64,000 nucleotides of DNA from Parastagonospora avenae f. sp. tritici 18332-5 (Eukaryota > Ascomycota > Dothideomycetes > Pleosporales > Phaeosphaeriaceae), in contig JAFJTR010000046.1 of NCBI GenBank assembly GCA_022559985.1, forward strand, positions 62,001 through 126,000. Reading direction: 5' to 3'. Shown here in pieces: positions 11,626 through 24,160 of the stretch. The position numbers and the translations under genes are program-made. Numbering within the stretch: the first letter of the stretch is position 1; every line of letters starts with the position of its first letter. The notes under the pieces were generated by a model. It was not told where the DNA came from. It worked only from the letters and a program-made list of their open reading frames with translations, and ran no database searches.

Positions 11626-14088
11626 AACCTCGCGCCACCTCGATCGCTGTCCATACCGCGTACTCCCTCCTACCTACTACATAATACACGAGCCCTTACG
11701 ATCATTGCCCGGTCGTGCCATTTCTATGCACATTTTCGGTCACGACTCAGGATTTGGGAGATATCATTGCCTCTAGCCATTCACCAGAGCGCAGCATTGG
11801 AGTTTCTTGGCGTTTTAAGATTCCCTGGGGATACTGTTTGGCTACTTTCGGTTATTGCAACATTACCACCCTGGGCGTTATTGCAGACGTCCCAGTCGGC
11901 CTTTTTTCTTCGTTTCCTTGTATGCCACACCCCATCCGTTGTCTTCATTTTTGCGGTCAGAAGAAAAGTTGAATGCTGGGATGAATGTCCTCCTACATAC
12001 TATTGTGATTACATTCCGCAGGACCTGTACGCTATAGTCTCTCCTTACGATGTCCCTGTTTCTCTTCTACAAGCTTCCGACAATTGTCTGGTTGCGCAGA
12101 CGTACAGTCACATGCGCTCAATCTTATCGAAGAAGCTCTGATCATCAGTCCCCCGCCACGCGCACGAACATGGCTGTTTCGCACGTTGGCATTGCCCTTT
12201 TCACAGCACCGTCAGACAGTCTGCAATCGAAAGACGTCCTCAATTGTTTGCATCTTGTTAATGTTTGTCGCGAATATGCTCCATGCCTCGCCTTTGAGCG
12301 GCACGAGTTTCCATGATTTCCTGACGCTGTTGGATATGGGCTGCGTCTTGGATATGTGCGCTGTTCGGATGGATATGGCGGTTCGCCCGCAAGACAGGCA
12401 GATATATCGAAGAGAATCTATTCTTCAACTTCGAAGTAAACGCACGTGACAAGTGACCCATGAGTGAGTGCGAGACAAATCCGGTTGTAGGGCTGACAGG
12501 CTTGGCAGGGTGAGATTGATTAACAAGGTGTAGGGTGGGTGGTCCCGAGATCGAGTCTACGAGAAAAGTCAGATTGTCAATCCCGTGTTTAGCCATGCCT
12601 GTCTCACTTCAGTAGTAGATGACGACCATACACGATGAATTTGAGATGCTAACGATGCATTTACCAAATACGGCACAGAATCTTCCAGTGGAGCTTGGTA
12701 CCTGGAGCTTGATGGTATCTTTTCGCACCCTGTAATATCCCGCTCACACAGATTCTTTCAGTCAAGTAGATGGCAGAATGTTACTGCGCAAGACTGTTTC
12801 TGAGGCTGCTTCTAAGACGAGGAACGGAGGTAGCGGTTTGCTCTGACGTCTGTCGAGAAGTTGAAGAGTGTCAGGGACTCACCCAATGGCACTTGTCTGC
12901 CGATGCTTGCGCCTCGACGCTGCTGGATATCTTTATGACACTCATATCTTTTTTAGCAGGTTAGCAGTACTTAATCCCTGGCTGGGGTACCTAAGTTTGC
13001 ACAAGGCGTACAATCACATTGCTTTGCGGAGAACCGAAACGATGTCTACGCAAGATTGGGACAAGAATACGCCACAATCTCTAAGCTGAGGCGCTTTCGA
13101 AACAATACAGTAACAAGAGTGGTTATATACGACGAGCGTATGCTTTTTTTCTGACTGAGGAGTCAGGATGTGGAAGTGAATGCATGAGTCGCTAACGACT
13201 GAACAGGTGACTGAAACGCCATTCTTTTCCGTAAGGCTGCATCGATGTATGGCGTCTCACACCGATGACCAGGAAGCAGGGAACACGTGTAAGTTGTGTT
13301 TAACTCCGTAGCACTCACACACTCGGAAGCAAGAGGAGGATCATCTCGGAGCCCGGACAGCCACTTCTGTCGCTGATTACATCCCCGTCCGATCTGATCT
13401 CACGTCGCAAGAAAACAGACTGTCCAACTATGGTAGCAGGCTATCTAGCTTTAGAAGAAAATCACGACTTTGAATATCATCATGGTTCCAACTGAACCAT
13501 GGTTAGTTTCTATTAGCGGCTCCATACAAATGCTGGCCATGGGTGGCGATGCGCACGAAACACGGCAAGGAAAACACGTCCAAGCATTGATAAGCTTTGC
13601 AGCTAATCGGTCAACACTTTCGTACAGCGTGGGATGGCGAGCGGCTTGCTCGGATGGCGCCGTCAGCGTTGGTGGCGTATCTCACCTGAGCATCACCAGA
13701 TGGCGCAAAGAAACACGCAGAAAACTCGTCAAAAATATTCATGAGAGCAATGTCCATTGGTGTGGCTGATTATAGTAACCCAAGTGAGAATCAAATTGTG
13801 GTGTTGAAGACAATTCCCCCAAGCGCCGCCGTCCCTTGCCCCTGCCCAAATCCGGCCGTGAAGGGTCTTTTTGTTGGCTTTGACTTTTCATGCAAAGAGA
13901 TAAAAAGGAAATTCGTAAAACTTCGTAGCATGAATTTTCGCTTGTGAATGCATGCTCTGTGTCGCGCTTTCGTAGCCAGCTAGTCTGCGCTCTTTGTACA
14001 AACGCTCTCTAGCTCAGTAGCCACCTGCACCCCTTGACAATAGCGTAAGTAACTACTCAAACACCCTGTGTGCGAAAAGAAGAGAGCT
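11626..14088. other. Gene-poor interval, nothing recognised
   Basis: 2.5 kb downstream of the G-alpha gene. The reading frames are short and show no protein family features. A perfect small hairpin (6-bp arms CTGACT/AGTCAG, 4-nt loop) lies at about 13152-13167, beside a T run. No tRNA or transposon signature was seen. Confidence 0.5.
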
Positions 14089-14454
14089 CTACCTGTTGGA
14101 CAAGAATGCGGTCCTGGCAACGGGCGTCATGTCCGCAATGCTCGGCGGAAGAACCGCGTGCTTTGCGTTAAGCGCCAGAGGAGTGAAGCTCTTCGCTGCA
14201 AGGACTGGGCTAGCGGCAGCGACGGTGGGGGGAGAAGATGGCGCGCTGCTAACGGCATTCTCGGAGATGCTGCTAGTCGTGCTGCTGATGGAGGCGTGGC
14301 GCGGAAGGGCAGCTGGCCGGTTGGAAAGAAACCCGTGATCAAACTGCTCGGACTGAACGGCGGCGGTGGCAGCGTCGATGGACTCGGACTTCTTGACGGG
14401 AGTGTTGACAGCGAGAAAGTTGCGGGGCATCGGGATGTGGTACGAGGAAGACAT
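14089..14454 (-). CDS. Small Ser/Ala/Pro-rich hypothetical protein
   Basis: A 121-residue frame starting MSSSYHIPMPRNFLAVN and ending FLSNR. I do not recognise a domain. The N-terminal half has a short block (PMPRNFLAVNT, then SIDAATAAVQ) that looks like a conserved motif, followed by a Ser/Ala/Pro-rich middle. The codons before 14454 could extend it to MYLYHS at 14514, but the leader there is CAACC-rich and reads like UTR. A TATA-like element (TCATATAAAT, minus strand) lies about 140 bp upstream of the ATG. Another frame overlaps on the same strand, but it is Pro/Arg/Ser-biased and looks like a shadow. The stop lies in CAG-GTAGAG, so a further 3' exon is possible. Confidence 0.5.
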   Translation of the reverse strand: MSSSYHIPMPRNFLAVNTPVKKSESIDAATAAVQSEQFDHGFLSNRPAALPRHASISSTTSSISENAVSSAPSSPPTVAAASPVLAAKSFTPLALNAKHAVLPPSIADMTPVARTAFLSNR

Positions 14455-14590
14455 TGCGCCAGGTTGGTTGTGTTGTGGTGTCGTGGGGGTGGGGGTTGAG
14501 TGGTAAAGGTACAAGTAGTTCTCTGTGGTTGAGGTGAAAGGGAGATGTTGTTTGCTGGTCTGGAGAAAGAGGGCAGCAAGGTGGCCGGTG

Positions 14591-14600
14591 ATTTATATGA
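14591..14600 (-). promoter_or_regulatory. TATA-like element for the small protein gene
   Basis: The minus strand reads TCATATAAAT about 140 bp upstream of the ATG at 14454. Placed by sequence and spacing only. Confidence 0.35.
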
Positions 14601-17600
14601 GAGATGTCGAAGCTAAGGGTGCGTCGAAATTGTGGAGTAGCCCCAGAGTTCCAGAAGTCGACTTATGCGTAGTAGCACCAGGCCAGGGTTCACTGCGCCA
14701 AGGTATCCCGCTTAACCGTGGGTCCAAGGGGTGTGCGTGGGATAGTTGCGTGTGTCAGATGACCAATATGACTGGCTAGCCTGAATTCCGTGCGTATACC
14801 ACGGACTGGGATCTGTTTACCTGCAGCTGGCGGACGCCGTTTCTGCAAGCCAGCTAGATTATGCAGTCAGATCACAAATGCAGCGTTCAACAAAGCCCAA
14901 GAATGCAGGCAAATTGTGGAGTTGTGGATCTGAGGGGCCGCCTGAAAATGAGTGTAGAGAGCAGTACGGAGCGCAAAGTTGCAGCGCGGGATGTCGCGCA
15001 GTGCTCTTGGCTGTGAAGCTTTGGTGTCGCACCGTCCGTTCCTACTGGTGCGGCGTGCAGGAGATCTTCCGCTATGTGAGATTGTCTCTACTTGGTAATC
15101 TGATCGTCCCTGGACGACTGGGCGGGCGCGTGCTTGTTCCAACTGCGTAAGCTATGGAGTGTGTTTACGTGGCGGCTAGTCACGAAACAATAACCCAAGT
15201 TCTTGGGGTTTCGACAATCCCAATTAATGAGACCGCTTTGCTTGTGGCAGTGTGCTTGGCGGAGACTGTTGGCAATTCTTGGTGTAGATCTCCGTGTATT
15301 AAAGCCTTGTATAACAAAGTATAGGATGCAGAAAGGTTTACGAATATCGGGGCGGTGGTGTCCGTGCGATAGATAACGCTGTTTTAAGATCTCTTGGTAG
15401 TAGATCAAGGTTGCTTGGCGCAATGTGGCGGGAAGTCTGACGCGACAAGGTGGAGAACTGGTGATACAGGGCGCACAGTGGGGAGTAAACACACAAGAAA
15501 CAAATTCGAGACCAGCGAAGGAGAATGTGAGGAGGGCGATTGTTTTTGAGTAGCACGACTTGGGCTAGAGAGCTGTTTTCGGCAGCAAACGATGGAATTG
15601 GGTCAGGATTTCCGAGCTTCAGAGATGCAGATCGATGGAGCGTGAAGCAGGCTCAACTCCAATGTTATAGGCAGAAAACTAAGATTGAAAGAGAGGGGGA
15701 AATTCAGCTTACCGATGCGGATCCACTCGCTGTTGGCTTCCTTAGCACAAATAAGACCGAACTCATGCACGCTAGAAGCCCGAGTATGAGCGGGTCAAGG
15801 CTTAGGTAGCCCGCCACGTTGATGCAGGCTTCATGCTCTGTGGTTGCAGGCTGTTGTACTTTCTGACGACGCATTGGTGTAAGAGTATGACGCGAGCGGC
15901 CACACGCCGCGACGAGTGTCATGCAATAGGCCCCTTCTCAGTCATTGTCTAGGAATCCACCGTCAGCGTTTGAAATTTGTCCGCTGAGTTTCCGCCGATT
16001 ATTGCTGGCCATGTGAGCACCATTGCTTTTGATAAGGCTTGATGCAGATTCTAGCGAGCGGTGAGGGCGCGTGCTTTCGCATCGTGCGGGGGAAGAGAAG
16101 CGCCGCAGGCCAATTTGCCCCTGTAGTGTGTCTTTGGTAATTGTAAGCCGAGGGTAGCCTGTCGCGTTTGCACAAAACAAGTGTTGTTCTTTCGCGATGG
16201 CGCCATGGTGGGATGAAAAGGAGATGGACGAGCGGACGGGCGGGGTCGTGCAAAAATCGCCTAAGCTTCACATGATTCGGCTATCTTCCCCAAGCCAGGC
16301 CAATACTTTACCGTGAGTGCATCGTGCCTAGCCATCTACGACGTACTCCTGCACGAAGCTGGATACCTATGCAGTCGCTTTGCTGTCAGGGCAGGTCGAG
16401 GTACGCGCGGTCGACATGTCCCCCCACCATCCGGTGAGACGTCTGCAGGCGCCCAGACGGACTGTTCTTGTGGACATGAATCATGGCACGATGTCCATAA
16501 TCCGTGAAAGCGTGCATTTCTCTGACCCACGTCAGTCGAAATCTGTGTTAGCCAAATCCCAGAAGACAGGGCATGTCTACCAACCGGATACTGTGGAAGC
16601 CGGTGGCTCCATGTCAGCCAACAAGATGCGCGTGCGTTTTGTGAGGACACATTCCGACTCCTCCGTGGAAAGACTCAATTCAAACGGGCCCATTCATCAC
16701 CTTTGGTAGGCGGGCAAATAATTTCGGGAGCCGCGCTTGTAGTCGCGATGCAATAGATCGCCTCTCCAGCTCGCCAGCTGCAAGGTCAAGGTAAATGTAC
16801 GCTTGATACCCCATTCGACACCCTAAGTAGACTTCGGCTAGTGCCGAGAGCTCAAGCTTGCAGATGCGGCGAGCCAGTTTATTCAACACAAGGATCCATG
16901 CTGCGGGAGCAAGGTGGTCGCCTCTCAAGTAGCCGGTGATTAGCAGGGCCGTTTACCAAGTTCGTGCTACCACCATGTGTGCACCCGTGTCAACATCATC
17001 CACGGCGATACAGATGCACCTTTGTTATCACTTATGCATCAACCTGGGAGGAGATAAGGACCCTTGCTATACGATTAAGAGTACTCATACCTTTGTAGTG
17101 TTGTGCCACAAGCGACGCTCAGGTCTACTGTATAGGTAGAATCATGCTCAAGTGTGAGTGAAGATTGCCACTGTTGACCGGACCTCCAGTCGATCAGTTG
17201 CTGATACATGACAGTGGCAGTTGCAGTATACCAGGAATAGAAAAGATTGGTGATGGCAAAGGATGCGGGAAGCAGACATGCGTGTCGGCGATAGCCCTTC
17301 TTTGGTGTATCAGTACAGTGAATTTACTTCAATAGCCCAGCAGACTTGTGTGCTCCGCTGTAGCAACCTCTCATGGGAAAATTTCTCGTGCTTTAATGTT
17401 GCTTTCAAGATTGAATGAAATCGATGGTAGCTGGGTGCACGTGACGCGTTAGCGTATCCCCAGTTTGATCAGACGTCAGTCGCCGATGCCTTCCAACACC
17501 ACAACACCTTCTACATCACCACCTTGGCATCTAGCAGCAATATACTCACTCTGGTCTTTCTTACCATCCTGTTGCTTCTTGTTGTGGTCCCCCTTCCCTT

Positions 17601-18533
17601 TGATGTATGGTTAACGATGCACAAAATTTAGCAAAGGTCTACCGCGACTGACTTGTGTTCTTAGACTTTAAGCTGCTGCAGGTTCGCCGCAATGACTGAG
17701 TCTACGATGTTTTGATATTCGATGATGTCTGCCTTCCAGCAAAGAAACGTGAAATCGGACCACCGCATCGCAACGCGCTGTCCGCGTTTGTCGATTTCCG
17801 CAGCAGACACTACAAGCAAATGTAGTGCACACTGTCATATCCGTAAATTTTCAATCATTCTTATCCCTTCTCCATTGTCAATCATTTTTATTTTCTAGTA
17901 GCGATACACAAACGCGGTCTTAGAGAGAGATCGTGCGTCTTGTGTCATCGCGAACAGCTAGCTGCTGCCGTCAGCACCGGGCTTCACTACACTCAGGCAG
18001 CTGCCGCCTTTTCAGGAGCTCCTCTCTCGATTGCTCTTATCTCTAGGTGGTCCAATTGGCGCATGCGCAAGAACGGGCTTCGACCGTCGCCCGAAGGCTG
18101 CACCTGTCTTACACATCCACCCAAAACAGAACCACGTTGCGCAACAACGAGGCATGCTCTCCCAAAGTTCAAACCGTGCTGGTCCATCTTGCTTATGTAT
18201 TGTGTTTCGACTTTCTTTTCAGGCAAGCTTGCTACAGTGAAGCTTGCAGCGGTCAGCTACAAACGCCGCTCTACTGTCACCTCACCTCCATCGCGTCTTT
18301 TGTTTTGAAACACGCTCTCTTCACCTTCACCACAACAAACGGACTGCTGCCTCACCGCCGACCCGAGGACGCGCCGGCGGCCCAAGCTCACTGTCGCTAC
18401 TATTTCATTTAGGCCTCGCCCGCACTCTCATTTTTGCTTCTCCACCCAGCCCTCTACCTCTCTTTCATACCCACACAACACACTGGTTCACATTCCCTCG
18501 GATAACATCATAAGAAGCACCGTTAAGCACATC
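14601..18533. other. Gene-poor interval, nothing recognised
   Basis: 3.9 kb with only short unsupported frames on both strands. An 8-bp inverted repeat (GCCACTGT/ACAGTGGC) spans about 17166-17219. The last 150 bp before 18534 are CT-rich, as in fungal core promoters, and probably form the leader of the next gene. Confidence 0.5.
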
Positions 18534-19582
18534 ATGTCGCTCAACAACACTCCCAACAACCTAGGTAAGCTCCGGCGGTATTCAGTCATATTAGCGCAAG
18601 TTCTGACACCCCGCAGTCGCACTCGCAGGTGTAGGTACAGGCACCGGCGGGCGCGATATCCTAGCCCAGCTAGCAGTAAGTTTTCTCTTTTCCTGAAAAT
18701 GCACCACAGCTTTAAAAAGTTTACGACTAGCCCTTGTGCAACATTCCGCTCGAGCTGCTCCACGACATCATGTCCAACCTCGATCGAGCCGAGATCAATC
18801 AGCTGCGCAGCACCTGCTACCAGCTGGACTTCCAGATCTGGTCAGATATGCGGCGCAAGCTCACCGTAGGTAGGACGCTCTATGCCACTGTCGCCAACTT
18901 GGCAAATTTTCTAGGTATGTTGAACACGTTCGCCATGCGCGGCGTGGGTGGAGAGATCGAGGAACTTTGCTTGGTAGCAGATGGAGTGAAGGCACATGAG
19001 TTTGGCTATGGTTGGGCTTGGGAGAACTTGTTGCAGGTGGAATTGCGTGAGGTGGATGCGAAGGGCGAATCGCTACCCGACAAGCTTCCGACGGAGCACG
19101 ACATGCAGATCATTAACGACGCCAACGTGAGGCACATGAACTTCGCCATCATCAACAACGGGTTTGTCAACAGCGGCGGATATCGCGCGATGCTCACCGC
19201 GATCCTGAACGCCTGCCCCAACCTCAACGTCCTCAACATTCGCAAGCTGAAGGTAAGTCTTCTCATTCATTACAAGACGAGCACAGTTGACATCATGACC
19301 CATGTCTAGGCCGATGAACATCTGCCTGGCTGGTTTGAGACCGAGAAGTTGGAGAAGCTGTCTTTCTACAAGCCTGGCATGAACACCAAGGACATATTCT
19401 ACGGCGACTGGCAGTACGACACCGTCCACGGCAGGGTCACTCACTACACCGACGAGTACACCGGCGAGGCCATTGTTGAGCCCAACGCCGGTCCTCAGGC
19501 CAGCTTCATCGATGACCTCAACGCTGCCATCAACGCCTCCGGTCGTGCCAATGTCATCACCACCAACTTCATCCGCGGCTAA
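18534..19582 (+). CDS. F-box-like hypothetical protein
   Basis: Exons 18534-18564, 18617-18675, 18731-19252 and 19310-19582 add to 885 nt and 294 residues, with all phases consistent. The N-terminus MSLNNTPNNL leads into a Gly-rich stretch and then an F-box-like helix pair, IPLELLHDIMSNLDRAEINQ followed by LRSTCYQL. The rest has leucine-rich spacing (LNACPNLNVLNIRKLK) as in substrate-binding halves of F-box proteins, but I see no clear LRR or kelch repeats. If it is an F-box protein it would act as an adaptor in an SCF ubiquitin ligase, whose cullin is encoded 10 kb downstream. The function is inferred from the short motif only. Confidence 0.72.
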
Positions 19583-20240
19583 GCTCGCACACACCACATC
19601 ACACCAATCTATATTGGCGTTCAGGTTTCTCACAGCTGGGTTTTTTCGAATTGTAGGAATATTGGCGGGTAGCATCTGGCACTGAAGAAACACGGCGTTG
19701 GTGGTTGATGGATGATGAGAACCAACGGTTCCTGGGATACGATACCCCCGATTTGCTTTTTTCTGTACGCCCATTGATGGCCGTTGCTTATGTTGCAACT
19801 TGCAGGCTTGAGTAATTGCGAGTCACTGTTTACATACTCCACCTATGGGTTGTTACACGATTTCGCAGCTGTTGCTGCATCTGGATCTTTCGGACTTTAG
19901 GTTCTCAGGATCATCTCTTCGAGGATCATCCTCAGGGCTTAGTACACTGAATAAGAATCCCACCTACCTCAACTAACTGTCTTCATGATACTGCTGTGCT
20001 TTGCGTGCCCCTTGCTGCCACCGCTACCACCAGACCTGGCGTCTTCGCATATGGTCGAATGCGCGCCAATGGTTCACTGTTAGGCAATGGTGTACTCCTG
20101 GGTCTCACCAAAGCGTACACAGGTTCAAACTCTTCGAGAAGGTCCATTAAGATGTCTTCCGTGCTTGAAGTGTTGCTTATAGAGGTCTAGAGGCCCCGCG
20201 ATGCGAGCTTCAATCATTGTGCTCCCGCCTGACATGCTCA
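19583..20240. other. Convergent 3' intergenic region
   Basis: Lies between two genes that end toward each other. It holds 3' UTR sequence and nothing else I can name. Confidence 0.5.
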
Positions 20241-21461
20241 TCATGTACCAAAAGCAAATGCCTTCCAATTCTTCCCCAGCTGCTTCACACCCTCTTCCAA
20301 ACCCCAACCTTTGATCCTGCATATCCTCCTCACGATATCTTCCAGCCGCCTATCCATCTCCTCTCCCGCCGTATGCAAGTCGCTCTCGACAAGCACCATA
20401 TGATCTGGCACCGTCCTGACAATCTCCTCAAACGCCGCTGGCGTCTCATCCTCCATCGCATCCGACAAATTGATCGCCGTACTAAACGACGCAAAGATCT
20501 GCGCAGGTATAGCCGGGTTCAAGTACTGCTTGAAATTCGACGCATTGCCAGAATACGAATGCAGACATATCCGCGGTGGGTATGGCTTCGGCTCCCAACT
20601 CGACTGCTCGGTGCCTGACACGTCCGCCTCGACAGACGGGTGGTCCTGTCCTCTCTTCTTGCGCTCGCGCTTGCTTAGGACTTCTTTCTCGTGGCCTTTC
20701 CAGAGCTCCTGCAGCATTTCTAAGACGGCGCCGTGGGCTTGCACGCCGTGAACGCTCACTCCTCGGCCCATCTCACCGGCGAGCCGTAACTGCATCTGGC
20801 AGATCTTCTTCTGGTGCTGTGGACTGCAGCGAAATGGCGTGAGCCGCCGGCCTTCGCGGCCGCCGGGGGTCAATTTGTGGTCTCGTTTTGCCCAGAGGTC
20901 GGGGTTGTCTATCCAGGACTCGGGGATGCGGAAGGAGCGGTCGAGCCCGATCTCGCCTACTAGAGCGTAGGGGTAGCGCTCTAGATGCTGTCTTGTTTGG
21001 GCGAGGAAGGCGGGGAAGGGTGTTGGGTCTGGCAGTGACAAGAAGACCGCCAGGTCTTCTTCGCTGGGGTCGTCTCGATGTGGAAGGAGGATGCTTTGGT
21101 AGTGCTTGACTTTCGCGTCACCTGTCAGAGTTCCTTGCTTCGTGCTGTCTCCTTCTCCTTCCTCTAGGTACATTTGATGTGAGAACCACGGATGCCATCC
21201 GAAGCACGGTACGATACATTCTTCTTGGGTCCATCTCTCTGGATCGATCGACTTGACGCTGTGCTTGTCCGCTGCGGACATAACAAGTTCCTGGTCTTCT
21301 CCACGTGTAGCCATGACTGTGAGCACCTGCGTCTTCATCTCTTGGATCGTTTCAATGCTAGACATGGTGTCTGTTGGGTGACAATGCGCATCGTAGACAC
21401 CCAAATGCCACGGAAACGCATCACCTTCGCTGCCATTGTTTTCGATGGTCTCTGCTGGCAT
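20241..21461 (-). CDS. TatD-family metal-dependent hydrolase (Cut9-interacting Scn1-like)
   Basis: Intronless, 406 residues. TatD proteins are TIM-barrel, two-metal hydrolases, many of them 3'-5' DNases. The fungal branch includes fission yeast Scn1, found as a Cut9 interactor. Metal-ligand motifs appear in order: DAHCHPTD (the HxH pair), VGEIGLD (Glu), SVHGVQAHG (His), CLHSYSGN (His) and VESDLH (Asp). All expected ligands are present, so it should be catalytically competent. A Lys/Arg-rich loop (SKRERKKRGQ) between the two His strands is longer than in bacterial TatD. The substrate is unknown. Confidence 0.88.
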   Translation of the reverse strand: MPAETIENNGSEGDAFPWHLGVYDAHCHPTDTMSSIETIQEMKTQVLTVMATRGEDQELVMSAADKHSVKSIDPERWTQEECIVPCFGWHPWFSHQMYLEEGEGDSTKQGTLTGDAKVKHYQSILLPHRDDPSEEDLAVFLSLPDPTPFPAFLAQTRQHLERYPYALVGEIGLDRSFRIPESWIDNPDLWAKRDHKLTPGGREGRRLTPFRCSPQHQKKICQMQLRLAGEMGRGVSVHGVQAHGAVLEMLQELWKGHEKEVLSKRERKKRGQDHPSVEADVSGTEQSSWEPKPYPPRICLHSYSGNASNFKQYLNPAIPAQIFASFSTAINLSDAMEDETPAAFEEIVRTVPDHMVLVESDLHTAGEEMDRRLEDIVRRICRIKGWGLEEGVKQLGKNWKAFAFGT

Positions 21462-22412
21462 GATGAGTATGCAAGTGTAGCTGTTCTCCTCTCGATGAGC
21501 AAGAACTAAATGATCATTTCCTGTTGAAGCGACAATCGCGTTGCAGAATTGCAGTTTGCCGACATCTGTATATCGAAGATGACGTCGGTTCTACGCGGAT
21601 GCAAATTGGGTCTAGCTCTGAGGCGTTGCAGGGCTACCCCACATTCGATGCCGTCTCACTGCGGGCACTTCAACATAAGTAAGTTTCCCTGCGGACAGAA
21701 TTTTATATGATCTTGAAAGCGATTTGTATTCTCCGGTAGCATTCACGATGTAACAACACCTGTCGGGTTTGAGAGTCACATACCATACCTCAACGACTGC
21801 TTCAACATTCAAGATCTTCAAACGCTCGACCAAGTGCCAGATGCTAACAAAAAGATTCAGAATCATGTCGTACTGATCATCCGGTAGTATCGTCTGAGGT
21901 GTCAAATGGCTACAAACTCAATACCTTCCGTGTACAACAGCAGGTACAAAGCGTTTCCTGCAGTAGAGCCCACTGCATCCACCTCTTCCGGGCCCATCCC
22001 TCGCTCCATGTGCACGTCAGATAAACCATCCGTACCCTACATATGCATCTGACCAAGGTCTCACAGCCAAGACCGTCGGGCATATACATATAAACGAGCT
22101 CCGCGTAGCACGAATCCTGAAGACTGGACTTACTCGGACATACCGAGGGTAGTGTGTGACCCCTCACGGGAAGTACACTTGCGGCCCACATGTGGCCAAG
22201 AAGTGATACGCCCTGTTGGATGGGATACATAAGGAGTAGTTTTGGACCTGGATCATACAGAGTATCATTGATTTTCCGTTACAGTTGCTTTTGCAATTGA
22301 TAAACTACCACTACTGTCTTGTCGAATCTGACCAAGTCTCATTACCCAGTAAACCTCCTCCACTGCCATCTCCACGAATCTCTCAATAGCGAACTCATCC
22401 CCTTAATTAACC
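21462..22412. promoter_or_regulatory. Divergent intergenic region
   Basis: 951 bp between the divergently transcribed TatD-like and SDR genes, so it contains both promoters. No individual site is assigned. Confidence 0.45.
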
Positions 22413-23289
22413 ATGCCCGGCCGCCTAACCTCCAAAACCGCCATAATAACCGGCTCCAGCTCCGGCATCGGCCGCGCCACCGCCCTCGCCTTCGCCCTCG
22501 AAGGCGCCAACATAGTCTGCAGCGACATCACACCCACCTTCCGCCCCGAATACCGTACCGACACGCTCACAGGCACAACCCTCGACGAAGTAACCGCTCT
22601 CGGCGTGCGCGCCATCTACCAGCCCTGCGACACCACGTCCTCGACCGACGTGCAGAATCTGATCAAGAAAGCGGTAGAGACGTTTGGGCGAGTGGATATC
22701 ATGGTGAATAACGCGGGGATTGCGGTGGAGACGGGCGAGCATGGGAGTCGGCCGGTTTGGGATGTTGATGAGGAGGCATTTGAGCGGACGATGCGGATTA
22801 ATGTGCGGGGCGTGTTCTTAGGGGTCAAGTATGCTAGTAAACAAATGATGGAGCAGGAACCGGGGGCGAATGGGGATAGGGGGTGGGTTATTAATTTGGC
22901 GAGTGTTTATGGGTTAGGAGGTGGGGAGGGAGCTTGTAAGTCTACCGATAACTTGGCTTTGGTGAGCCGGGCTAATTGCTGTCACAGCATCGTATATCAC
23001 GTCGAAACACGCGGTAATGGGCATCACCAGGGCTGCGGCACATGATTGCGCGCCCCTGCGTATTCACGTCAATGCACTGTGCCCGGGATTCGTGCAGACG
23101 TCGTTCATCGCGGGCTTGTTGAGTCCTGAAGCTGAAGCGGCGAAAGCGGAGGTGGTGAAGAAGCACCCGTTCAGAGGACTTGGGACGCCGCAGGACGTTG
23201 CCAGGGCGGCGGTGTTCTTGGCGAGTGAGGACGCAAGCTGGGTTACTGGCATTGGATTACCGGTTGACGGGGGGTATTCGAGTATATAG
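22413..23289 (+). CDS. Short-chain dehydrogenase/reductase (classical SDR)
   Basis: NAD(P)-dependent oxidoreductase, substrate unknown. Exons 22413-22935 and 22988-23289 give 274 residues. The Rossmann cofactor motif is TGSSSGIG near residue 14, followed by an acidic SDIT at the end of beta-2, which favours NAD(H). The NNAG motif, the Ser of NLASVYG and the active-site YITSK are all present; the intron falls just before YITSK. The C-terminus has LCPGFVQT and the typical DGGYSSI end. The complete catalytic set suggests an active enzyme. The neighbouring genes do not suggest a pathway. Confidence 0.93.
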
Positions 23290-24160
23290 TGGAAGATGAT
23301 AGATGTGTCTGGAGTTGTTTTGGGAGGATCCGTTCATGGCCACCAACCTTTTGCTTCACACACTTTTCTTGCTTCATGAACACTCTTGGTATGGAGCTGT
23401 GATGCCACCAAGACGGGGGCCGTTGATGGTCTTTGTGTTTCGCATGGCGATTTTGTAGAGCGGTCGTATTGATGACAATATTTGGCCATTGTATCTGCAT
23501 GTTAGGGAATCGACTGCGGCATGTTCCATGGTGATATCTCGCTAGGGACGGCTACTCGGAACCTTAGGTCCCCTCTTACCCCACCAAATCCAGATCAAGA
23601 TCGAGGCGATGTGGGATGCTAACCGTTCGTAGACTACGTGTCATGGTTCATAGATAGGTAATAGGGCATCAGTTGTGGGTCTGCCCGTTGAACTCGCCCA
23701 TATCCAGCGAAATTCTAGATCTAGTCAGAATCATGGCTATGACGAACTTGGATGCCAGCATAGTACGACTCGCTATCATTATTTTTAGGTTCTTCAGTAT
23801 GTATTGTTGTAGCCCCTCTTCGCCGTTTCTCAGTTCTTGCCCAGTGATAGGAAATATAGGATGTGCGCAACCATGCATGACAGAGAACACAATCGTGTCC
23901 GAAAAACGCCCCAGCGCCGTCGCTGTGCAATGTACAAAGTGCAATGCCAGCTTACATTTACAGATCAAGGAGACTGTTGGCGAGGGTGACGATTGCGAAG
24001 AATCGAGGCCTTGCGCCGGTGGATGGGTAGTAAAGCAGAATGCAGAAATGTGGTGTCCTTCCTAGAGAGACACGGAGATCAGTCTTGAGCTGATGCAACG
24101 AATATAGTGTTACATGGAGTATGATGATAAAGAGTGCAGGAATGTATGGGTGTAGAGGTA
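23290..24160. other. Convergent 3' intergenic region
   Basis: 871 bp between convergent genes. No gene or structured element recognised. Confidence 0.5.

Noticed and set aside
17166..17219. Inverted repeat GCCACTGT/ACAGTGGC as a structured RNA or MITE end
   Set aside because: Arms are only 8 bp with a loop of about 38 nt and no target-site duplication visible; expected by chance in this much sequence.
11626..18533. tRNA genes in the gene-poor interval
   Set aside because: A scan by eye for GGTTCRANYCC B-box sequences on both strands gave no candidate with a matching A box. A covariance-model search would be needed to exclude them.
22319..22742. Frames overlapping the start of the SDR gene on both strands
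   Set aside because: His/Arg/Pro-rich or Gly-rich shadows of a GC-biased coding region. The SDR frame carries the cofactor motif.
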